A DNA stretch of 64,000 bases from Cyprinodon diabolis (taxonomy: Eukaryota > Chordata > Actinopteri > Cyprinodontiformes > Cyprinodontidae). Below are positions 45,924 through 58,947 of this stretch, piece after piece. The notes beneath the pieces were generated by a model. It was given only the letters and a program-made list of their open reading frames with translations. It did not search any database and was not told the origin of the DNA. The DNA is taken from assembly GCA_030533445.1 (NCBI GenBank), contig JARPUW010000260.1, positions 392,532 to 456,531 on the forward strand, read 5' to 3'. Position 1 is the first letter of the stretch. Every line of letters begins with the position of its first letter. A program made the translations under genes and the position numbers.

Positions 45924-48586
45924 ATGAGCAATATGCCAGAATGTATGAGTGTGTATAAGGAAGAGGCTTTTATTCTGTAGAGTCCTTGTAGTCTTATTTT
46001 GAAAGTCTATCATGAATGTGCATCAAAAGATGGGTCACGCCCAGCAGTGATATAGAATCCATTTCCAAATGTTAAATCACTGGTTTTCCATGTTATTAGG
46101 TGAATAGTTGCTGTATTACAGAGTAAATGGGAGACTTTTATTGTGAAATTTGCTCTGGGGTGTGTTTTGAAAAGGTCACTAGAGTCTAATAAAAACAACC
46201 TGGAAGAGTTTGGGTCATAATGTTGAGCCATTTGCATCAATTAATGCATTAGTATAATCTAGAGGCTTTTATTTTGTAGGGTCCCTGGAGTCTTATTTTG
46301 AAAGTCCAACAGAGTTGTGTTTATAGAAAATGTTCAGACCCGTCAATGATAGTTGATTACTTTCCAATCGTTAAATCACTCTTTTTCCATGTTATTAGGG
46401 CAGTAGATGAAGCGGAAATGGGAGGCTTTTATTTTGAAATTTGCTATAGGGTGTGTTTTAAACAGTCTCCTAGAGTCTATTCTCTAAAACGGGGTTGAGT
46501 TTGGGTCATAATGTTGAGCCATATAGGGCAATAAATTTATGTAAAAAATATAGAGGCTTTTATTTTGTAGGGTCCCTGGAGTCTTATTTTGAAAGTCTAT
46601 CAGTGCTGAGTGGCAAGGGAAGTGTCATGGACAGCAGTCATATAGTATCCATTTCCCAATGTTAAATCAGTCCTTTCACCCTCCATTAGATTAATATGTG
46701 CTGTTTAAAACAGCAGAGGTAAAATCTGTTTGAAGCTTGGTAACCTTGACAACGCTTAACGAGCCTCTCACTGACACAGACAACAGCTGCACTCACTATT
46801 GGTTTCTTCTTCCCAGGCTTTTTTGTATGGGAAGAACGGCACCGAACAAACGACTACTGATCAAAAACCGTATGAGTTATTCAAAAAACATTTTCACCAT
46901 GAGCATCAGCAATCCTTTGACTCCAACTATACCAACTTTGGTGTATGTGTGTCATTCAGAAAAATATTTATGACGAGTTGAAAACACATAGTCTGATTCG
47001 TTTCTCTCCCATCTTCAGCTCAAAAAGAATAGAGAAAGGCTGAAACTCTCATCGACTTTAGGTTGGTCTGGAGGGTTTTTAAGGAAAAGTATTAATCCTA
47101 CCGTAATTCCGAAGACATTGTGTGAGTCCAGAGGTTTCAGTCTACAAACTGACCAAAAATGGTGACTGTAGCTCCAAATATGTGGCCGTGAGGGCGAGAA
47201 TAAGATGTTTGATCTTAAAAAAATGGCCGCCTCACACTAAGATTTCAGCAGCTGCACTCTAGCAGGCTGCTGCAGAAGCTAACTGTCAGCTAGCTTCCAG
47301 GTGCTTACCCTCCGAACAAACGACTGCTGAGCAAAAACCGTAAAAGATATCTGAAAAATTCTTTCAGTGAAAGCAACATCTATCCTTTGTCTCAGACTGG
47401 GGTAACCTTCATGTCTGTAGGTCTTTCACAACCCAAAACGAAGCACAAACAAAATGGTTGGCCCACCTGCTCCTCCCTTTGTTTGAACTGCAGGACCTCA
47501 CTCTCACTCACCTTTTAGCTGCTAAAGCACCCCTCCGAACAAACGACTGCTGAGTAAAAACCGTAAAAGGTATCTGAAAAATTCTTTTTATCTAAGCGAC
47601 AGCTATATCTTGTCTTCAATTGGAGTAACTTTCATGGCTGTAGGTCATCTACAAACTGAATGGGAAGAGAAAGAAAAAGAAAAAACGTTTCATCACACCT
47701 AAGCTTCTAATTGAGCTAGCTGCAGCAGGTCACTCTCACTCAGCTTTCAGGTGCTTAAAATGTCCTCCAAACAAACGACTGCTGAGCAAAAACCGTATGA
47801 GTTATTCAAAAAATTTTTTCACCGTGAGCGTCAGTCATCCTTCGACTCCAACTATGCCAACTTTGGTGTATGTGTGTCATTCAGAAAAATATTTATGACG
47901 AGTTTAAAACACATAGTCTGATTCGTTTTTCTCCCCTCTTCTGCTCCAAAACCAATGAAAAACGGCTCTGATTTTCATCGACTTTAGGTCGGTCTGGAGG
48001 GTTTTTAAGGAAAAGTATTAATCCTACCGTAATTCCGAAGATATTGTGTGGGTCCAGAGATTTCAGTCTACAAACTGACCAAAAATGGTGACTCTAGCTA
48101 TAAATATGTGGCCGTGAGGGCGAGTTTAAAATGTTTTTTTGTGTTTAAAAAACGCCTGCCTCACACTCTAGCTTTTCAGTTGCTCCACTCTAGCAGGCTG
48201 GATTTTGCTAAAACTTTGTGGCGCTTGAGGTCTGATTATACAAAAACCGTAGCAGTTATCAACATACCGTCTTCAGTTTTAAATAGACGAAGGATTTATC
48301 TACAAACTGAGCTTCAAACTGTTTTTCTAGGTGAATGTATGCCGACACAGTGAAGTGCTGTTTTTTATGCTTTTTTTTTCCTCTCCCCATTCATTTCCTA
48401 TGGGATTTTTTTGCGACGTTTTCGCTAATAATTCGCAAACCTTCGGACTAATGAGAAAGTTTTATACAAGCACACATCACCCCATTGGTCCCGACACGTG
48501 TGCCAACTTTGGGCCCGATCCGCCAAACCGTGCGGGACTAGTTACGTGCCGAAGCTTTGGGTATACGGGAGAATTATAATAATAAT

Positions 48587-48648
48587 ACGCGGAATAAATA
48601 TGTGCAATAGTAGTAGGTGGGCCATGCCTTCGGCATGTGGCCCCCCAA
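48587..48648 (+). repeat. 66-bp GC-hairpin repeat, 1 copy (unit 15)
   Basis: A single copy, identical to the others, with one AAT triplet fewer upstream than in unit 13. Confidence 0.93.
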
Positions 48649-48916
48649 CTAGAAAATTTCTAAAGAAATTTTGAGGGGGGCCACCTACTGCCCGTCTGGG
48701 GAACCGGGCCAATACGGCCCTGGCAAGTGACGTCGGGGCTCCCCAGACCAACTGCTTACGCCTTTGAGGGCTGCTGAGGGAAGGAAAGAGGGCAAGTTCA
48801 TGGGCAAAGAGAGCTGTGTGCCACTTGTGCTGAAATCTGGGAAATAGACGTGCACAGCGTATGATGCACAAGGGTAATATGGGTTGTCCATATTGAAACA
48901 CAGTGGGTAAAGCCCA

Positions 48917-49158
48917 GTTGGCGGGCTTCGCCCGCTTGCTAGGAGCCATCTCAGTGAAGAAAAAAATCACCAATGGCGGGCTCTGCCCGCCTTCTAAGAG
49001 CCATTGCAGTGATGAAATCACCAAGGGCGGGCTCTGCCCGCCTGCTAAGAGCCATTGCAGTGATGTAATCACCTTTGGCGGGCTCCGCCCGCCTGTTACC
49101 ATTGGCGGGCTCCGCCCGCCTTCTAAGAGCCATTGCAGTGATGAAATCACCAATGGCA
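48917..49158 (+). repeat. Double-hairpin minisatellite, 5 GC hairpins (unit 15)
   Basis: The first stem ends GCCCGCT, giving a G-T pair at its base. The third monomer has a TCT loop and CAAGGG in place of CAATGG. Confidence 0.92.
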
Positions 49159-49271
49159 ATGAGCAATATGCCAGAATGTATGAGTGTGTATAAGGAAGAG
49201 GCTTTTATTCTGTAGAGTCCTTGTAGTCTTATTTTGAAAGTCTATCATGAATGTGCATCAAAAGATGGGTC

Positions 49272-52200
49272 ACGCCCAGCAGTGATATGGAAACCATTTC
49301 CAAATGTTAAATCACTGGTTTTCCATGTTATTAGGTGAATAGTTGCTGTATTACAGAGTAAATGGGAGACTTTTATTGTGAAATTTGCTCTGGGGTGTGT
49401 TTTGAAAAGGTCACTAGAGTCTAATAAAAACAACCTGGAAGAGTTTGGGTCATAATGTTGAGCCATTTGCATCAATTAATGCATTAGTATAATCTAGAGG
49501 CTTTGATTTTGTAGGGTCGCTGGAGTTTTATTTTGAAAGTCCAACAGAGTTGTGTTTATAGAAAATGTTCAGACCCGTCAATGATAGTTGATTACTTTCC
49601 AATCGTTAAATCACTCTTTTTCCATGTTATTAGGGCAGTAGATGAAGCGGAAATGGGAGGCTTTTATTTTGAAATTTGCTATAGGGTGTGTTTTAAACAG
49701 TCTCCTAGAGTCTATTCTCTAAAACGGGGTTGAGTTTGGGTCATAATGTTGAGCCATATAGGGCAATAAATATATGTAAAAAATATAGAGGCTTTTATTT
49801 TGTAGGGTCCCTGGAGTCTTATTTTGAAAGTCTATCAGTGCTGAGTGGCAAGGGAAGTGTCATGGACAGCAGTCATATAGTATCCATTTCCCAATGTTAA
49901 ATCAGTGCTTTCACCCTCCATTAGATTAATATGTGCTGTTTAAAACAGCAGAGGTAAAATCTGTTTGAAGCTTGGTAACCTTGACAACGCTTAACGAGCC
50001 TCTCACTGACACAGACAACAGCTGCACTCACTATTGGTTTCTTCTTCCCAGGCTTTTTTGTATGGGAAGAACGGCACCGAACAAACGACTACTGATCAAA
50101 AACCGTATGAGTTATTCAAAAAACATTTTCACCATGAGCATCAGCAATCCTTCGACTCCAACTATACCAACTTTGGTGTATGTGTGTCATTCAGAAAAAT
50201 ATTTATGACGAGTTGAAAACACATAGTCTGATTCGTTTCTCTCCCATCTTCAGCTCAAAAAGAATAGAGAAAGGCTGAAACTCTCATCGACTTTAGGTTG
50301 GTCTGGAGGGTTTTTAAGGAAAAGTATTAATCCTACCGTAATTCCGAAGACATTGTGTGAGTCCAGAGGTTTCAGTCTACAAACTGACCAAAAACGGTGA
50401 CTGTAGCTCCAAATATGTGGCCGTGAGGGCGAGAATAAGATGTTTGATCTTAAAAAAATGGCCGCCTCACACTAAGATTTCAGCAGCTGCACTCTAGCAG
50501 GCTGCTGCAGAAGCTAACTGTCAGCTAGCTTCCAGGTGCTTACCCTCCGAACAAACGACTGCTGAGCAAAAACCGTAAAAGATATCTGAAAAATTCTTTC
50601 AGTGAAAGCAACATCTATCCTTTGTCTCAGACTGGGGTAACCTTCATGTCTGTAGGTCTTTCACAACCCAAAACGAAGCACAAACAAAATGGTTGGCCCA
50701 CCTGCTCCTCCCTTTGTTTGAACTGCAGGACCTCACTCTCACTCACCTTTTAGCTGCTAAAGCACCCCTCCGAACAAACGACTGCTGAGTAAAAACCGTA
50801 AAAGGTATCTGAAAAATTCTTTTTATCTAAGCGACAGCTATATCTTGTCTTCAATTGGAGTAACTTTCATGGCTGTAGGTCATCTACAAACTGAATGGGA
50901 AGAGAAAGAAAAAGAAAAAACGTTTCATCACACCTAAGCTTCTAATTGAGCTAGCTGCAGCAGGTCACTGTCACTCAGCTTTCAGGTGCTTAAAATGTCC
51001 TCCGAACAAACGACTGCTGAGCAAAAACCGTATGAGTTATTCAAAAAAAGTTTTCACCGTGAGCGTCAGTCATCCTTCGACTCCAACTATGCCAACTTTG
51101 GTGTATGTGTGTCATTCAGAAAAATATTTATGACGAGTTGAAAACACATAGTCTGATTCGTTTTTCTCCCCTCTTCTGCTCCAAAACCAATGAAAAACGG
51201 CTCTGATTTTCATCGACTTTAGGTCGGTCTGGAGGGTTTTTAAGGAAAAGTATTAATCCTACCGTAATTCCGAAGATATTGTGTGGGTCCAGAGATTTCA
51301 GTCTACAAACTGACCAAAAATGGTGACTCTAGCTATAAATATGTGGCCTTGAGGGCGAGTTTAAAATGTTTTTTTGTGTTTAAAAAACGCCTGCCTCACA
51401 CTCTAGCTTTTCAGTTGCTCCACTCTAGCAGGCTGGATTTTGCTAAAACTTTGTGGCGCTTGAGGTCTGATTATACAAAAACCGTAGCAGTTATCAACAT
51501 ACCGTCTTCAGTTTTAAATAGACGAAGGATTTATCTACAAACTGAGCTTCAAACTGTTTTTCTAGGTGAATGTATGCTGACACAGTGAAGTGCTGTTTTT
51601 TATGCTTTTTTTTTCCTCTCCCCATTCATTTCCTATGGGATTTTTTTGCGACGTTTTCGCTAATAATTCGCAAACCTTCGGACTAATGAGAAAGTTTTAT
51701 ACAAGCACACATCACCCCATTGGTCCCGACGCGTGTGCCAACTTTGGGCCCGATCCGCCAAACCGTGCGGGACTAGTTACGCGCCGAAGTTTTGGGTATA
51801 CGGGAGAATTATAATAACTAGAAAATTTCTAAAGAAATTTTGAGGGGGGCCACCTACTGCCCGTCTGGGGAACCGGGCCAATACGGCCCTGGCAAGTGAT
51901 GTCGGGGCTCCCCAGACCAACTGCTTATGCCTTTGAGGGCTGCTGAGGGAAGGAAAGAGGGCTAGGTCATGGGCAAAGAGAGCTGTGTGCCACCTGTGCT
52001 GAAATCTGGGTAATAGACGTGCACAGCGTATGATGCACAAGGGTAATATGGGTTGTCCATATTGAACCGCAGTGGGTAAAGCTCAGTTGGTGGGCTCCGC
52101 CCGCCTGCTAGGAGCCCTTGCAGCGATGAAAAAAATCCCCAATGGCGGGCATTGCCCGCCTGCTAAGAGCCATTGCAGTGATGAAATCACCAATGGCGGG

Positions 52201-52468
52201 CTCCGCCCGCCTGCTAGGAGCCATTGCAGTGATGAAAAAAATCACCATTGGCGGGCTCCGCCCGCCTCCTAACAGCCATTGCAGTGATGAAATCACCAAT
52301 GGCGGGCTCCGCCCGCCTTCTAAGAGCCATTGCAGTGATGAAATTACAAATGGCTATAAGCAATATGCCAGAATGTATGAGTGTGTATAAGGAAGAGGCT
52401 TTTATTTTGTAGAGTCCCTGTAGTCTTATTTTGAAAGTCTATCATGGAAGTGCATCTATAGATGGGTC
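49272..52468 (+). repeat. Repeat unit 16 (3,197 bp), second-subfamily tail
   Basis: Complete unit with no 66-bp copy. Near 49502 it reads CTTTGATTTTG where most units have CTTTTATTTTG. From about 51810 its tail is the second subfamily and matches unit 12 at offset 13,321, with the ATT-loop hairpin near 52150. Confidence 0.95.
52086..52355 (+). repeat. Double-hairpin minisatellite, second subfamily, 5 GC hairpins (unit 16)
   Basis: It matches the unit 12 array at offset 13,321 with the same loops (TCC, ATT, TCC, TCC, TCC) and GGTGGGC first arm. Confidence 0.92.
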
Positions 52469-55400
52469 ATGCCCAGCAGTGATATAGAATCCATTTCCAA
52501 ATGTTAAATCACTGGTTTTCCATGTTATTAGGTGAATAGTTCCTGTATTACAGAGTAAATGGGGGACTTTTATTGTGAAATTTGCTCTGGGGTGTGTTTT
52601 TTAAAGGTCACTAGAGTCTAATAAAAACAACCTGGAAGAGTTTGGGTCATAATGTTGAGCCATTTGCATCAATTAATGCATTAGTATAATCTAGAGGCTT
52701 TTATTTTGTAGGGTCCCTGGAGTCTTATTTTGAAAGTCCAACAGAGTTGTGTTTAGAGAAAATGTTCAGACCCATCAATGATAGTTGATGACTTTCCAAT
52801 CGTTAAATCACTCTTTTTCCATTTTATTAGGGCAGTAGATGAAGCGGAAATGGGAGGCTTTTATTTTGAAATTTGCCATAGGGTGTGTTTTAAACAGTCT
52901 CCTAGAGTCTATTCTCTAAAATGGGGTTGAGTTTGGGTCATAATGTTGAGCCATATAGGGCAATAAATATATGTAAAAAATATAGAGGCTTTTATTTTGA
53001 AGGGTCCCTGGAGTCTTATTTTGAAAGTCTAACAGTGCTGAGTGGCAAGGGAAGTGTCATGGACGGCAGTCATATAGTATCCATTTCCCAATGTTAAATC
53101 AGTGCTTTCACCCTCCATTAGATTAATATGTGCTGTTTAAAACAGCAGAGGTAAAATCTGTTTGAAGCTTGGTAACCTTGACAACGCTTAATGAGCCTCT
53201 CACTGACACAGACAACAGCTGCACTCACTATTGGTTTCTTCTTCCCAGGCTTTTTTGTATGGGAAGAACGGCACCGAACAAACGACTGCTGAGCAAAAAC
53301 CGTATGAGTTATTAAAAAAAAAATTTCACCATGAGCATCAGCAATCCTTCGACTCCAACTATACCAACTTTGGTGTATGTGTGTCATTCAGAACAATATT
53401 TATGACGACTTGAAAACACATAGTCTGATTCGTTTTTCTCCCATCTTCAGCTTAAAAAGAATGGAGAAAGGCTGAAACTCATCGACTTTAGGTTGGTCTG
53501 GAGGGTTTTTAAGGAAAAGTATTAATCCTACCGTAATTCCGAAGACATTGTGTGAGTCCAGAGGTTTCAGTCTACAAACTGACCAAAAATGGTGACTGTA
53601 GGTCCAAATATGTGGCCGTGAGGGCGAGAATAAGATGTTTGATCTTAAAAAAATGGCCGCCTCACACTAAGATTTCAGCAGCTGCACTCTAGCAGGCTGC
53701 TGCAGAAGCTAACTGTCAGCTAGCTTCCAGGTGCTTACCCTCCGAACAAACGACTGCTGAGCAAAAACCGTAAAAGGTATCTGAAAAATTCTTTCAGTGA
53801 AAGCAACATCTATCCTTTGTCTCAGACTGGGGTAACCTTCATGTCTGTAGGTCTTTCACAACCCAAAACGAAGCAAAAACAAAATGGTTGGCCCACCTGC
53901 TCCTCCCTTTCTTTTAACTGCAGGACCTCACTCTCACTCACCTTTCAGCTGCTAAAGCACCCCTCCGAACAAACGACTGCTGAGTAAAAACCATAAAAGG
54001 TATCTCAAAAATTATTTTTATCTAAGCGACAGCTATATCTTGTCTTCAATTGGAGTAACTTTCATGGCTGTAGGTCATCTACAACCTGAATGGGAAGAGA
54101 AAGAAAAAGAAAAAACGTTTCGTCACACATGAGCTTCTAATTGAGCTAGCTGCAGCAGGTCACTCACCCAGCTTTGAGGTGCTTAAAATGTCCTCCGAAC
54201 AAACGACTGCTGAGCAAAAACCGTATGAGTTATTCAAAAAATTCTTTCACCGTGAGCGTCAGCCATCCTTCGACTCCAACTATGCCAACTTTGGTGTATG
54301 TGTGTCATTCAGAAAAATATTTATGACGACTTGAAAACACATAGTCTGATTCGTTTTTCTCCCCTCTTCTGCTCCAAAACCAATGAAAAACTGCTCTGAT
54401 TTTCATCGACTTTAGGTCGGTCTGGAGGGTTTTTAAGGAAAAGTATTAATCCTACCGTAATTCCGAAGATATTGTGTGGGTCCAGAGATTTCAGTCTACA
54501 AACTGACCAAAAATGGTGACTCTAGCTATAAATATGTGGCCGTGAGGGCGAGTTTAAAATGTTTTTTTGTGTTTAAAAAACGCCTGCCTCACACTCTAGC
54601 TTTTCAGTTGCTCCACTCTAGCAGGCTGGATTTTGCTAAAACTTTGTGGCGCTTGAGGTCTGATTATACAAAAACCGTAGCAGTTATCAACATACCGTCT
54701 TCAGTTTTAAATAGACGAAGGATTTATCTACAAACTGAGCTTCAAACTGTTTTTCTAGGTGAATGTATGCCGACACAGTGAAGTGCTGTTTTTTATGCTT
54801 TTTTTTTCCTCTCCCCATTCATTTCCTATGGGATTTTTTTGCGACGTTTTCGCTAATAATTCGCAAACCTTCGGACTAATGAGAAAGTTTTATACAAGCA
54901 CACATCACCCCATTGGTCCCGACGCGTGTGCCAACTTTGGGCCCGATCCGCCAAACCGTGCGGGACTAGTTAGGTGCCGAAGTTTTGGGTATACGGGAGA
55001 ATTATAATAACTAGAAAATTTCTAAAGAAATTTTGAGGGGGGCCACCTACTGCCCGTCTGGGGAACCGGGCCAATACGGCCCTGGCAAGTGACGTCGGGG
55101 CTCCCCAGACCAACTGCTTACGCCTTTGAGGGCTGCTGAGGGAAGGAAAGAGGGCAAGTTCATGGGCAAAGAGAGCTGTGTGCCACTTGTGCTGAAATCT
55201 GGGAAATAGACGTGCACAGAGTATGATGCACAAGGGTAATATGGGTTGTCCATATTGAAACACAGTGGGTAAAGCCCAGTTGGCGGGCTTCGCCCGCCTG
55301 CTAGGAGCCATCTCAGTGAAGAAAAAAATCACCAATGGCGGGCTCTGCCCGCCTTCTAAGAGCCATTGCAGTGATGAAATCACCAATGGCGGGCTCCGCC

Positions 55401-55633
55401 CGCCTGCTAAGAGCCATTGCAGTGATGTAATCACCTTTGGCGGGCTCCGCCCGCCTGTTACCATTGGCGGGCTCCGCCCGCCTTCTAAGAGCCATTGCAG
55501 TGATGAAATCACCAATGGCAATGAGCAATATGCCAGAATGTATGAGTGTGTATAAGGAAGAGGCTTTTATTCTGTAGAGTCCTTGTAGTCTTATTTTGAA
55601 AGTCTATCATGAATGTGCATCAAAAGATGGGTC
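52469..55633 (+). repeat. Repeat unit 17 (3,165 bp)
   Basis: Complete unit with no 66-bp copy. The start matches unit 13. The middle is distinct: a run of ten A near 53315, GAAGCAAAAAC near 53871, AAAACCATAAAAGG near 53988 and TTTCGTCACACATGAG near 54117. Part of this variant set reappears in the last ~310 bases of the window (unit 20). The tail shares CACAGAGTATG near 55214 with unit 6. Confidence 0.95.
55279..55520 (+). repeat. Double-hairpin minisatellite, 5 GC hairpins (unit 17)
   Basis: Standard loop order with intact stems, although the start of this unit is of the unit 13 type. Confidence 0.92.
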
Positions 55634-58190
55634 ACGCCCAGCAGTGATATAGAATCCATTTCCAAATGTTAAATCACTGGTTTTCCATGTTATTAGGTGA
55701 ATAGTTGCTGTATTACAGAGTAAATGGGAGACTTTTATTGTGAAATTTGCTCTGGGGTGTGTTTTGAAAAGGTCACTAGAGTCTAATAAAAACAACCTGG
55801 AAGAGTTTGGGTCATAATGTTGAGCCATTTGCATCAATTAATGCATTACTATAATCTAGAGGCTTTTATTTTGTAGGGTCCCTGGAGTCTTATTTTGAAA
55901 GTCCAACAGAGTTGTGTTTATAGAAAATGTTCAGACCCGTCAATGATAGTTGATTACTTTCCAATCGTTAAATCACTCTTTTTCCATGTTATTAGGGCAG
56001 TAGATGAAGCGGAAATGGGAGGCTTTTATTTTGAAATTTGCTATAGGGTGTGTTTTAAACAGTCTCCTAGAGTCTATTCTCTAAAACGGGGTTGAGTTTG
56101 GGTCATAATGTTGAGCCATATAGGGCAATAAATATATGTAAAAAATATAGAGGCTTTTATTTTGTAGGGTCCCTGGAGTCTTATTTTGAAAGTCTATCAG
56201 TGCTGAGTGGCAAGGGAAGTGTCATGGACAGCAGTCATATAGTATCCATTTCCCAATGTTAAATCAGTCCTTTCACCCTCCATTAGATTAATATGTGCTG
56301 TTTAAAACAGCAGAGGTAAAATCTGTTTGAAGCTTGGTAACCTTGACAACGCTTAACGAGCCTCTCACTGACACAGACAACAGCTGCACTCACTATTGGT
56401 TTCTTCTTCCCAGGCTTTTTTGTATGGGAAGAACGGCACCGAACAAACGACTACTGATCAAAAACCGTATGAGTTATTCAAAAAACATTTTCACCATGAG
56501 CATCAGCAATCCTTCGACTCCAACTATACCAACTTTGGTGTATGTGTGTCATTCAGAAAAATATTTATGACGAGTTGAAAACACATAGTCTGATTCGTTT
56601 CTCTCCCATCTTCAGCTCAAAAAGAATAGAGAAAGGCTGAAACTCTCATCGACTTTAGGTTGGTCTGGAGGGTTTTTAAGGAAAAGTATTAATCCTACCG
56701 TAATTCCGAAGACATTGTGTGAGTCCAGAGGTTTCAGTCTACAAACTGACCAAAAATGGTGACTGTAGCTCCAAATATGTGGCCGTGAGGGCGAGAATAA
56801 GATGTTTGATCTTAAAAAAATGGCCGCCTCACACTAAGATTTCAGCAGCTGCACTCTAGCAGGCTGCTGCAGAAGCTAACTGTCAGCTAGCTTCCAGGTG
56901 CTTACCCTCCGAACAAACGACTGCTGAGCAAAAACCGTAAAAGATATCTGAAAAATTCTTTCAGTGAAAGCAACATCTATCCTTTGTCTCAGACTGGGGT
57001 AACCTTCATGTCTGTAGGTCTTTCACAACCCAAAACGAAGCACAAACAAAATGGTTGGCCCACCTGCTCCTCCCTTTGTTTGAACTGCAGGACCTCACTC
57101 TCACTCACCTTTTAGCTGCTAAAGCACCCCTCCGAACAAACGACTGCTGAGTAAAAACCGTAAAAGGTATCTGAAAAATTCTTTTTATCTAAGCGACAGC
57201 TATATCTTGTCTTCAATTGGAGTAACTTTCATGGCTGTAGATCATCTACAAACTGAATGGGAAGAGAAAGAAAAAGAAAAAACGTTTCATCACACCTAAG
57301 CTTCTAATTGAGCTAGCTGCAGCAGGTCACTGTCACTCAGCTTTCAGCTGCTTAAAATGTCCTCCGAACAAACGACTGCTGAGCAAAAACCGTATGAGTT
57401 ATTCAAAAAATTTTTTCACCGTGAGCGTCAGTCATCCTTCGACTCCAACTATGCCAACTTTGGTGTATGTGTGTCATTCAGAAAAATATTTATGACGAGT
57501 TTAAAACACATAGTCTGATTCGTTTTTTCTCCCCTCTTCTGCTCCAAAACCAATGAAAAACGGCTCTGATTTTCATCGACTTTAGGTCGGTCTGGAGGGT
57601 TTTTAAGGAAAAGTATTAATCCTACCGTAATTCCGAAGATATTGTGTGGGTCCAGAGATTTCAGTCTACAAACTGACCAAAAATGGTGACTCTAGCTATA
57701 AATATGTGGCCGTGAGGGCGAGTTTAAAATGTTTTTTTGTGTTTAAAAAACGCCTGCCTCACACTCTAGCTTTTCAGTTGCTCCACTCTAGCAGGCTGGA
57801 TTTTGCTAAAACTTTGTGGCGCTTGAGGTCTGATTATACAAAAACCGTAGCAGTTATCAACATACCGTCTTCAGTTTTAAATAGACGAAGGATTTATCTA
57901 CAAACTGAGCTTCAAACTGTTTTTCTAGGTGAATGTATGCCGACACAGTGAAGTGCTGTTTTTAATGCTTTTTTTTTCCTCTCCCCATTCATTTCCTATG
58001 GGATTTTTTTGCGACGTTTTCGCTAATAATTCGCAAACCTTCGGACTAATGAGAAAGTTTTATACAAGCACACATCACCCCATTGGTCCCAACGCGTGTG
58101 CCAACTTTGGGCCCGATCCGCCAAACCGTGCGGGACTAGTTACGTGCCGAAGTTTTGGGTATACGGGAGAATTATAATAATAATAATAAT

Positions 58191-58324
58191 ACGCGGAATA
58201 AATATGTGCAATAGTAGTAGGTGGGCCATGCCTTCGGCATGTGGCCCCCCAATAATAATAATACGCGGAATAAATATGTGCAATAGTAGTAGGTGGGCCA
58301 TGCCTTCGGCATGTGGCCCCCCAA
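58191..58324 (+). repeat. 66-bp GC-hairpin repeat, 2 copies (unit 18)
   Basis: Two identical copies joined by four AAT triplets, the longest linker length seen (also present in units 2 and 5). Confidence 0.94.
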
Positions 58325-58592
58325 CTAGAAAATTTCTAAAGAAATTTTGAGGGGGGCCACCTACTGCCCGTCTGGGGAACCGGGCCAATACGGCCCTGGC
58401 AAGTGACGTCGGGGCTCCCCAGACCAACTGCTTACGCCTTTGAGGGCTGCTGAGGGAAGGAAAGAGGGCAAGTTCATGGGCAAAGAGAGCTGTGTGCCAC
58501 TTGTGCTGAAATCTGGGAAATAGACGTGCACAGCGTATGATGCACAAGGGTAATATGGGTTGTCCATATTGAAACACAGTGGGTAAAGCCCA

Positions 58593-58834
58593 GTTGGCGG
58601 GCTTCGCCCGCCTGCTAGGAGCCATCTCAGTGAAGAAAAAAATCACCAATGGCGGGCTCTGCCCGCCTTCTAAGAGCCATTGCAGTGATGAAATCACCAA
58701 TGGCGGGCTCCGCCCGCCTGCTAAGAGCCATTGCAGTGATGTAATCACCTTTGGCGGGCTCCGCCCGCCTGTTACCATTGGCGGGCTCCGCCCGCCTTCT
58801 AAGAGCCATTGCAGTGATGAAATCACCAATGGCA
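58593..58834 (+). repeat. Double-hairpin minisatellite, 5 GC hairpins (unit 18)
   Basis: Standard loop order TTC, TCT, TCC, TCC, TCC with intact stems. Confidence 0.92.
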
Positions 58835-58947
58835 ATGAGCAATATGCCAGAATGTATGAGTGTGTATAAGGAAGAGGCTTTTATTCTGTAGAGTCCTTGT
58901 AGTCTTATTTTGAAAGTCTATCATGAATGTGCATCAAAAGATGGGTC

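Larger units (their letters stand above)
42436..46036 (+). repeat. Repeat unit 14 (3,601 bp), with an extra middle block
   Basis: Complete unit with three 66-bp copies and one extra 229 bp middle block at 43239-43467 found in no other unit. GATCTGAAAA near 43839 and CTTCGATTGG near 44240 are shared with unit 12. An extra T near 44986 shifts the frame of the otherwise conserved 101-codon frame relative to the next one. Confidence 0.95.
46037..49271 (+). repeat. Repeat unit 15 (3,235 bp)
   Basis: Complete unit with one 66-bp hairpin copy. Private changes include ATAAATTTATG near 46531, CTCCAAACAAACG near 47764, CCGACACGTG near 48491 and GAAGCTTTGG near 48550. The first minisatellite hairpin ends GCCCGCT instead of GCCCGCC. 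Confidence 0.95.
55634..58947 (+). repeat. Repeat unit 18 (3,314 bp)
   Basis: Complete unit with two 66-bp hairpin copies separated by a long AAT run. GTAGATCATC near 57237 is shared with unit 4. A seventh T near 57522 and TTTTTAATGC near 57958 are private. CCCAACGCG near 58088 is shared with unit 8. Confidence 0.95.
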
